From the NCBI GenBank assembly GCA_004172935.1, contig SDZD01000042.1:1-55858 (forward strand): a stretch of 55,858 bases of DNA, given 5' to 3'. The notes under the pieces are model-generated. The model was not told where the DNA came from. It worked only from the letters and a program-made list of their open reading frames with translations, and made no database searches. The first letter of the stretch is position 1; the number at the start of each line of letters is the position of its first letter. The translations under genes and the position numbers were made by a program. Positions 50,193 through 55,858 of the stretch are shown in pieces. The DNA comes from a bacterium. Its GTDB lineage: Bacteria > Armatimonadota > Abditibacteriia > Abditibacteriales > Abditibacteriaceae.

Positions 50193-51542
50193 TTAGTCCT
50201 CAAAAGCCTCGATTAAGTCGTCCAAATAGTGCCAGCCGGTGCCGGTTGCGGTCACTCGAAACGCGCCCGTCGAGCGGTTCAACGCTGCGTTCTTATCGTT
50301 CGCGAAAAAGACGCGCGAGCCGACAGGCATTAGCAAACCGTAGAATTCGCCGAATTTGGTCGCATCCTTTTTGAACGTCGCGTAGTGCTTCACCATCTCG
50401 ACGCCGCCCGCAAGTTCGGGCGTCTCCTGATCGGCGTAGTACACCGACACGTTCGCATCCACCAGAGAGCCGAGGAAGGTCGGACGCAAGAGAACGCGCA
50501 CCATGCCAGCGGGCGGAGTGAAGGCGGGAACGGCCACAATGGGCGCGGGTTCGGCGACTTGTTCCGCCAGGCGCTCGCGGACGGCCAACACGTTAGCGCT
50601 GGTGGCGTTGTCTCGCGTGCGGTCGGCGCCGGTGTAGCCGCCACCACCGCCAGAGCCAACAGGAGCGTTAGCCAGGGCCGGAGCCGTGAAAGCGCCGCCC
50701 GTAATCATGCCATCGAGCGTCGCCGAGGTCGAGGCGATGGCGCCCAACTGCGCGACTTGCCCAGCCGTGAGGGTTGGGTTAACAGTGACGGGCGTAGGAT
50801 TGACAGTTACCGCTGTTGGGTTGACGGTCACTTGAACATCAGTCTTCGAAGCGGGAACGGCGGGCAAGTTATCAGTCTTCGACTTGACGGCGCCCAGAAT
50901 CCCGCCTTCAATTGACAGCTTAACCGCGTTCACTAAGCCATCCAACACGTCGAGCAGAATCGCGCGCCCAGTCGTGTACCCCTGCGCCGTCAAGCCGCTC
51001 CGAACGTCCGTCGCGATGTTGGTGTGTTCGCCCGCCGTGAGTGTTACCGGGCTGGTGACTGAGGCGACGGCGCCACCGGCAAAAGTCGAACGGCTCGAAA
51101 CCAGGGCGTCGAGGTTTGCTAACTTCGTGCTGTTAGCGTCCAAGTCCTGACGAATCTGCAAAACAGTCGGGGGCGTTGTCGGCGCGGTATAGCCAGCGGT
51201 CGCGAGTCGGGTCGAAACGTTCGCGTCGAGCTTCGCGAGTTTGGTGCTGTTATCGTCCATCTCCTGCCGAATCTGGGTAACGTTGGGCGGCGTGGTGACT
51301 TGTAGCGACGCAATTTCGCGCGGTTCGACGGTGACGACGGCTAACCGCTTGCTATCCGAAGCGCGCACAAAATAGAGCGTAGTTGCAACGGTATTCGATA
51401 CCGTGAGGGCTACTTTTCCGCGCCCGTTGGTGTCGCTGGTGTAGGAGGTGAGGGGCGTTACCAAGTCGGTGGACTGGTAGACGCTGATTGTCTGCCCCTC
51501 GGTGCCATCTAAGCTATAGGGTTGATCGTATGTATAGGCCAT
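50193..51542 (-). CDS. Phage tail-fibre-like protein with internal repeats
   Basis: 449 residues. An N-terminal beta domain (1-80, SLDGTEGQTISVYQSTDLVT) precedes two copies of a segment with TPP-x-V-x-QIRQ and NSTKLAxLDAxVSxR (about 83-121 and 122-151), which look like trimeric coiled-coil shaft. A VTVNPT triple repeat (about 240-258), a Gly-rich linker and a C-terminal globular domain (from about 340, MVRVLLRPTFLGSLVDANVS) follow. This is the layout of host-contact fibres. The last gene of the block and next to the integrase, where fibre genes often lie. Family not recognised. Confidence 0.6.
   Translation of the reverse strand: MAYTYDQPYSLDGTEGQTISVYQSTDLVTPLTSYTSDTNGRGKVALTVSNTVATTLYFVRASDSKRLAVVTVEPREIASLQVTTPPNVTQIRQEMDDNSTKLAKLDANVSTRLATAGYTAPTTPPTVLQIRQDLDANSTKLANLDALVSSRSTFAGGAVASVTSPVTLTAGEHTNIATDVRSGLTAQGYTTGRAILLDVLDGLVNAVKLSIEGGILGAVKSKTDNLPAVPASKTDVQVTVNPTAVTVNPTPVTVNPTLTAGQVAQLGAIASTSATLDGMITGGAFTAPALANAPVGSGGGGGYTGADRTRDNATSANVLAVRERLAEQVAEPAPIVAVPAFTPPAGMVRVLLRPTFLGSLVDANVSVYYADQETPELAGGVEMVKHYATFKKDATKFGEFYGLLMPVGSRVFFANDKNAALNRSTGAFRVTATGTGWHYLDDLIEAFED
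51090..51296 (-). repeat. Internal tandem repeat in the fibre-like gene
   Basis: Two adjacent units, 51180-51296 and 51090-51179, encode about 39 and 30 residues with the shared pattern TTPP-x-V-x-QIRQ-x2-D-x-NSTKLA-x-LDA-x-VS. Codons also match closely, indicating recent duplication or selection for the repeat. Confidence 0.7.
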
Positions 51543-51548
51543 AAGGGG

Positions 51549-52154
51549 TTAGGAGTAGGTGAAGCGCATCAGCGCAAAAAAGCTAAAGTTCTGGTTTGAG
51601 TACGTCGGGCCGGGGAGAATGGCCGTAGAGGGGAAGCCTAGGGACGCGGTTCGCGAAGCCGTCAGGAATGACACCAGGTAGCCCGTTCCAAGTGAAGGGT
51701 TGAGGCCGGCCAAGTCTTGCCCGCCACGAAAAGCCCTAAAGGTTGCCGTCACCGAAGGCAAAAGCGCGAGATGATAGCGCCCGGCTGGAACGGTTCCGCT
51801 CGACACACTGAGCGTTTTTACGCCTACTGTGTCAGTGGCGACTGTGCCGCCATCGAGATAAAGCGACGTTGGCAAAAGGTCAGCGTCGGCATTATAGAGC
51901 GCTACCGCCACGTTTGCGCCTGAAACACCTGCGGTCGTCACCTCGACTATAAATTGATCGAAGCTAAACGAGCTTTGAGCGATAAACGGCGCGTAATAGA
52001 GCGAACTTCCGTTTAATGCGTTCGTTCCCAAACCAATAGGGCTAAAGCCAGGGACGCCGGGCAAAATGACGCCGCCGTTTGTTTTGGCGCGCCCAACGAT
52101 TGCACCGCCAGAACCGCCCGTCGCTGGTGCGGTATAGCGCGCGATTTGGGGCAT
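51549..52154 (-). CDS. Phage-type structural protein, unassigned
   Basis: 201 residues, rich in Gly, Ser, Thr and aromatic residues with beta-strand character throughout (FDQFIVEVTTAGVSGANVAV, YHLALLPSVTATFRAFRGG, SFFALMRFTYS). No signal peptide. It looks like a virion receptor-binding or tail-decoration protein but no family is recognised. The start codon overlaps the stop of the next upstream gene by one base (TAATG), typical of a packed phage operon. Confidence 0.6.
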   Translation of the reverse strand: MPQIARYTAPATGGSGGAIVGRAKTNGGVILPGVPGFSPIGLGTNALNGSSLYYAPFIAQSSFSFDQFIVEVTTAGVSGANVAVALYNADADLLPTSLYLDGGTVATDTVGVKTLSVSSGTVPAGRYHLALLPSVTATFRAFRGGQDLAGLNPSLGTGYLVSFLTASRTASLGFPSTAILPGPTYSNQNFSFFALMRFTYS

Positions 52155-52705
52155 TAGACGCCCCCCTCGGTGTCTGGGTCGATGCCCGCGCGGAACTGCG
52201 CTTGTCGGTATTCGAGCTGTGACACGACGGCGCGAGCGTCTTCAAGCGTTTGCACTTCAGCCTGTGCCCGGTCGAGTAGCCGGGCCGCGCGAATGTCGCC
52301 TTCGGTGACTTCGACGCCGAAAAGGTCGAAGGCGCGCGACTTATAGCGGCGTGCGTAATTGACTACTGAGTCGGCGTCTGCTTGCGTCCAAACCGCGTTT
52401 TCAACCAAGATCGGGAGCGTCGCTTGAATGGTTCCGTTCGAGACGTTGACGAACTTAATTTGCGACTGCGCTAGATCGAGAGCGCCTTCAGCTGCGACGC
52501 GAACGAGTTTGTTTGGGTGGTCACGATAAACCGCGAGCAACTTCGCATAAAGCCCGGTATTCATCAAAAAGTTGGTCATGTCGGGCGTGTCCACTTCCAC
52601 GAAATAAGGAGTCGTCGAGGCGTTCAAAATGCCGGCGATTTCCTGCACGCTTTTAAGCGTGAATTCGGGCTTTTCGACTTCGATTTTCAGTAAGGGGAGA
52701 TTCAT
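52154..52705 (-). CDS. Phage-block hypothetical protein
   Basis: 183 residues, mixed alpha/beta and mostly helical in the second half (TQADADSVVNYARRYKSRAF, LDRAQAEVQTLEDARAVVSQ). No family recognised. Overlaps both neighbours by one base in TAATG junctions. Position between a membrane-anchored small protein and fibre-type genes suggests a tail or assembly role. Confidence 0.6.
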   Translation of the reverse strand: MNLPLLKIEVEKPEFTLKSVQEIAGILNASTTPYFVEVDTPDMTNFLMNTGLYAKLLAVYRDHPNKLVRVAAEGALDLAQSQIKFVNVSNGTIQATLPILVENAVWTQADADSVVNYARRYKSRAFDLFGVEVTEGDIRAARLLDRAQAEVQTLEDARAVVSQLEYRQAQFRAGIDPDTEGGV

Positions 52706-52974
52706 TAGAGGGTTTCCTTTTTGTCTTTGAGAGGCCAGAACACGCCGCCATCATAACCGGCTAATAGGGCCGCATTCGTTTCGGGATTGTCGCCGTAAAG
52801 GTGGCGTCCGAGCATCCCGCACATGAAGGGAATAAACGGCTGGTTTTCGCCCAGTTCGCGAAGGGTCGCCGAAAAGGTGTCGCCGGGAATATGATTTAGA
52901 ATCGTCCATATCTCCCAGGCTGCCGCTATGATCGCGAGCGTCGCCAATACTGCGAGGGTTGAAGGTGGCTTCAT
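52705..52974 (-). CDS. Small single-helix membrane protein of the phage block
   Basis: 89 residues with one N-terminal membrane helix (about 7-26, LAVLATLAIIAAAWEIW) and a short soluble part ending in KDKKETL. Small membrane proteins at this place in tail modules can be holins or spanin-like, but one helix and the long tail do not match a named type. Function unknown. Confidence 0.55.
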   Translation of the reverse strand: MKPPSTLAVLATLAIIAAAWEIWTILNHIPGDTFSATLRELGENQPFIPFMCGMLGRHLYGDNPETNAALLAGYDGGVFWPLKDKKETL

Positions 52975-52983
52975 TTGTGGGGG

Positions 52984-53163
52984 TTACTGCGCGAGGCCCA
53001 GGCTAATCAATAGCGTGCGAATCGCGTTCACGAGGGTTTGAGTCGTAGCCGCATCGGTAGCAGCTGCGGGCAACGTGGTGAGGGTTGCAGGCTTATTTTG
53101 TTTGGCATCGAGCGCGGCGTTTAGGGCCGCCGCTTCTAGCACCTGATAGGGGATAAAAGGCAT
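52984..53163 (-). CDS. Very small phage-block protein (59 residues)
   Basis: ATG 53163 to TAA 52984. Sequence MPFIPYQVLEAAALNAALDA and on, Ala/Thr/Leu-rich and helical (TQTLVNAIRTLLISLGLAQ at the end). It fills the gap between its neighbours, starting 2 bp after the stop of the upstream gene and ending 9 bp before the next start. This spacing supports it as real despite its size. No family recognised. Confidence 0.5.
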   Translation of the reverse strand: MPFIPYQVLEAAALNAALDAKQNKPATLTTLPAAATDAATTQTLVNAIRTLLISLGLAQ

Positions 53164-53165
53164 GA

Positions 53166-53450
53166 TTAGGCTAAAGGTGATTTGTCGAGGGCGTCGGCGT
53201 TGAGGGTGAGCGCCCAGATCGGGTTTCCGTCCACGTCTTCGCCCGCGCCGCCGCGTTTGAATTCAATCAGCCGGGCGCCGGTGAGAGTGGGCGCCGTCGC
53301 CGGGAAAGCCATCTCCCGCGATACCGTCGAGACGCGCCCGGCTGCGTTTCCGCTTTGGTTGTAGGTGCCAGGCGTGCGCGCCTTCTCAACGGCGACGGCG
53401 ACAATCTCGCGCACGGCTCCTAATTCGTCTTCTAAGTTGGGGTTGAACAT
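53166..53450 (-). CDS. Small phage-block protein
   Basis: 94 residues, soluble. N-terminus MFNPNLEDELGAVREIVAVA, then KARTPGTYNQSGNAAGRVST and a beta-rich end (TGARLIEFKRGGAGEDVDGN, PIWALTLNADALDKSPLA). No family recognised. Next to the tail-tip-like gene, 77 bp from its stop. Confidence 0.6.
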   Translation of the reverse strand: MFNPNLEDELGAVREIVAVAVEKARTPGTYNQSGNAAGRVSTVSREMAFPATAPTLTGARLIEFKRGGAGEDVDGNPIWALTLNADALDKSPLA

Positions 53451-53527
53451 GTCGGGGGTGATGGTGGCCAGGGGGCAAAACTACATGGCCAAGGGGAAAC
53501 GGGCGTTTTGTCAACTCAAGTTGACAG

Positions 53528-55840
53528 CTAGACGACTTCGCGAAGGTTCAACCGTAACCGGTCGCGCGCCTCACTCGCTTGCCAGGACAGCACTTCGCAA
53601 AGGATGTTGTCCACGGTCACACGGTCGCGAGGGGCGAATAACCGCCCGTCTGTTTGGCGCCGGGTGAAATAGGATTCTAGCGTTGCACGTCGGCCCGGTA
53701 TGTTGTGAAGGTCGAGAAGGGAACGCAGTGCATAATTAACGGCGCGAGCGGTCGGCAAACCCGCGTCTCGAAGCGTTGCGAACGGCTTCAATCGGCCCAG
53801 ATAGCGGGCGTGTGTGAGGTTGCCCGCCGCGAGTTTCAAACTTGCCTTATCGAGATAGGTGCGCTCGATGGGGTGCGCGTCGCTCCCGCCTATGACTCGA
53901 AACCAGTTGAAGAACTCCGTTGTGTCGCGTTGAAAACTGAGCGGTGCCAGGATGCACCGGCGCCCGGCTGCGCGAGAGGTTCGAAAGGCGGCGACTATAG
54001 TAGAGGGCCGCGCCTCAAATTGCCACACTCCAAACTCATCTTGATAGAGTCGAAGCCCCAAACCGAAACGCGACATTAGCCCGTCTATCGCCGCTTGCAC
54101 GCTCGCGTTCTTATCGCCTATCGACGCCCAGCCATCGCGAGCGTATCCCTTCGGTAGAATCGGCCCAAGATTCACGTTCACGCCCGCCAATTGCCATTCA
54201 CCAAAACTGCAGATTCGCAACAGTGCGCGAAGTTGGGCGCCCAGTGTGCGCCCGTCGCCGACTGGTGGCGGGTCACAAAGCGTCTCGTTGGTGATGGTGT
54301 GCCCGTCGCCCGCTTCGACGCTGATTCGCGTTTTGTTTTTCGAGAGCCATCGCCCGCCGCGAAGAGTTGTCCCGCCTGTTGTTTCCGTTGCAAAGTGCGC
54401 TAGATCGTCCCAGGAGCCGCGAAGCGTAATCCCGTCTGTCAGCATCGGCCCGCCCGCGTTTTCGAGCTTCAGCACGCGCCCGATTAAGTCGTCTAGCCCC
54501 AGCCCGCCCAGTGTGTTGCCCGACACATCGCGAAAAGTTGCCTTTGCCGTCCGCTCGCCCGATTCCGCGCCCGCCAGTTCGACTTCGAGAATCGGGTTTT
54601 TCTCGCGTGGGGCACTCTCCCCTGCCCTCGTGTAAAGGTCGTCCGTGTCAAAAGTTGGCCCGGTGGCATCCACAACGCGCGCGCCCGGTTCGGTTCGTGC
54701 GCTGATTCCATGCACAAACGGCGTGAACCGCTGGTTAGTGCTGGTGATGGTGGCGCGCAGTCCAAACCGCGCCCCGTCCACTTCGTAGCGCTCGAAGGCA
54801 ACGGCGCCCAGGGCCGCGCCCGTTGCATCCTTCGGTATGGCCGCCAGAACCGCCGTTTGCAGGTCGCCTAAGTTCGCTATCGGTTGCCCGGCATAGAACG
54901 GCCCCCATTCGAGCGTGCCCGACACATCGAAATTGGGCCGACTCCAAACAAGATGCCACTCGCCACCAGAAGCACCAACTTCAGTAGCCGCGCCGTACAC
55001 CAGGGGCGCGGCTTGCCCGTCTTCGAGCGGCGCGGCGTTTGGGTCGGGCGCATATTCGAGAGTCTGAAGCCCCTTTTTTCCGGTGCCTTCGGTGACGACA
55101 TGAAGGCGGCGAATCGGGATTTCGTTTTCGACGCGCTCGACGGGTTCGGGAATCAGCGTCAATCGAATGGGCACGCCGCGCCAGGTGTCTTTACCGTCGA
55201 GCGAATCCACCTGAGAATAAAGCACTTTCTCAAGCGCGGTTGTTTCGTCGCGTTGGGCGGTAGTTGGCGACGCCAGGGCGTACAGTGTGTGAAGGCTATC
55301 TTGTCCCGCTGCCGTCCACGTCGCCGCCAGGCGGCACACTTCCGCCGCGCCGTCTTTGACTCGTAGTAACACGCCGCCCGTATCGGGAGCGCCCAAACGA
55401 ACGAACCACACAAGCCCCTTCACTTCGGTTTGTGTTCCCGTCGTGGGCGTGTTGGTGGCTTCCTCTACGAAGAAATGCACCGACACCGGTTCGTCATTGG
55501 CTCGTGTGTTTACGAGCGTGAACCGGTGCGGCGTCGCGGGCTTGCCACTCAGGAACGACACGCCAGGCGTGCCACCAAAAGGCGAAGCCGCCGCGACAAG
55601 CAAACTTGAGTTCCCAGCCGCGCCGCCGCTCAATGTGTAGGAGCCGCGCCCAATAGTGGCGGTTATCAGCGAATAATAGAGGATGGCGGGCGCCGGTTCA
55701 TCGTTGGGCGTGTCAACGCCCAGGCGCCGCACGCCCGACGTTTTGACACCACGCCAGAGATTCGCGCCGGTTAAATCGAACGCGAGCGGCGAGGCGTCAG
55801 GGACGCCCCACGCGCCAAAGGTTTGGAAGCGAAGAGGCAT
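53528..55840 (-). CDS. Large tail-tip/baseplate-hub-like protein
   Basis: 770 residues, no signal peptide. Beta-rich N-terminal half, with Gly/Thr-rich strands and a GLVWFVRLGAPDTGGVLLRV region near 145. A later half has WASIGDKNASVQAAIDGLMS, RFGLGLRLYQDEFGVWQFEA and RDRVTVDNILCEVLSWQASE, which recall hub and tail-associated proteins of siphophages, where the gene usually precedes fibre genes. That assignment is by position and character, not by a motif I can prove. It starts 18 bp inside the right edge. More phage genes probably lie beyond. Confidence 0.55.
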   Translation of the reverse strand: MPLRFQTFGAWGVPDASPLAFDLTGANLWRGVKTSGVRRLGVDTPNDEPAPAILYYSLITATIGRGSYTLSGGAAGNSSLLVAAASPFGGTPGVSFLSGKPATPHRFTLVNTRANDEPVSVHFFVEEATNTPTTGTQTEVKGLVWFVRLGAPDTGGVLLRVKDGAAEVCRLAATWTAAGQDSLHTLYALASPTTAQRDETTALEKVLYSQVDSLDGKDTWRGVPIRLTLIPEPVERVENEIPIRRLHVVTEGTGKKGLQTLEYAPDPNAAPLEDGQAAPLVYGAATEVGASGGEWHLVWSRPNFDVSGTLEWGPFYAGQPIANLGDLQTAVLAAIPKDATGAALGAVAFERYEVDGARFGLRATITSTNQRFTPFVHGISARTEPGARVVDATGPTFDTDDLYTRAGESAPREKNPILEVELAGAESGERTAKATFRDVSGNTLGGLGLDDLIGRVLKLENAGGPMLTDGITLRGSWDDLAHFATETTGGTTLRGGRWLSKNKTRISVEAGDGHTITNETLCDPPPVGDGRTLGAQLRALLRICSFGEWQLAGVNVNLGPILPKGYARDGWASIGDKNASVQAAIDGLMSRFGLGLRLYQDEFGVWQFEARPSTIVAAFRTSRAAGRRCILAPLSFQRDTTEFFNWFRVIGGSDAHPIERTYLDKASLKLAAGNLTHARYLGRLKPFATLRDAGLPTARAVNYALRSLLDLHNIPGRRATLESYFTRRQTDGRLFAPRDRVTVDNILCEVLSWQASEARDRLRLNLREVV

Positions 55841-55858
55841 ATTGAGGGGAAAAAGGGG

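Noticed and set aside
51101..51296. CRISPR-like array from the repeated segments in the fibre gene
   Set aside because: The repeats are in-frame coding repeats with no spacers; no CRISPR array or cas gene was seen anywhere in the window.

Overview
The window looks like chromosome of an Armatimonadota-type bacterium (Abditibacterium- or Fimbriimonas-like). The main reasons are three separate DUF1559 prepilin-like proteins with an FTLIELLVVIAIIAILAAIL-type N-terminus and an H-X9-DG C-terminus, a large set of exported glycoside hydrolases, and diderm-style exported proteins. The taxonomic call is inference from family content. No rRNA or marker-gene search could be run.

Layout. 1-7.1 kb (minus strand) holds a glycine-rich exported protein cut by the left edge, a clan-A glycoside hydrolase, two small unknowns and a GH89 alpha-N-acetylglucosaminidase. 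7.2-11.7 kb (plus strand) is housekeeping: mutL, two membrane proteins, a membrane-anchored thioredoxin, moaB and tRNA-Ile(GAU). 11.8-13.9 kb carries a LacI-type regulator divergent from a DUF1559 prepilin. 14-21.6 kb (minus) encodes a 1274-residue exported HExxH/lectin protein, an SGNH esterase and a GH35 beta-galactosidase. 21.8-25.0 kb (minus) is a tight operon of PRC-barrel proteins, a soluble histidine kinase, a DUF1328 membrane peptide and two unknowns. It is divergent from an OmpR-type regulator/kinase pair at 25.2-27.5 kb. A GH92 mannosidase, a GAF-PAS kinase, an outer-membrane-like protein, a second DUF1559 prepilin, an FGly sulfatase, a DUF4139 protein and a 905-residue propeller protein follow to 40.7 kb. 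From 40.8 to 48.5 kb come an oxidoreductase, a monooxygenase-like protein, a third DUF1559 prepilin, a TPR protein, DUF2721, an NAD-binding protein paired with a tandem-ACT protein, and a PadR/HAAS pair. tRNA-Val(CAC) and tRNA-Ala(UGC) are followed by a tyrosine recombinase. From 50.2 kb to the right edge runs a compact minus-strand block that reads as a prophage tail module.

How it fits together. The exported enzymes (GH89, GH35, GH92, clan-A GH, SGNH esterase, sulfatase) suit stepwise removal of GlcNAc, galactose, mannose, acyl and sulfate groups from complex animal-, algal- or biofilm-type glycans. The Gfo/Idh/MocA enzyme could act on released sugars. Three transcription units, two prepilins and the giant lectin protein, share an exact bipartite promoter, TGTTTAA-N14-GGGTATATTG. 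This is the strongest unexplained regulatory signal in the window and suggests one co-regulated surface or secretion regulon. The most system-like gene group is the PRC-barrel/kinase/DUF1328 operon facing an OmpR/CpxA-like pair, with tandem 11-bp repeats in the intergenic region between them. Assignments rest on reading the translated sequence. No database search was possible.
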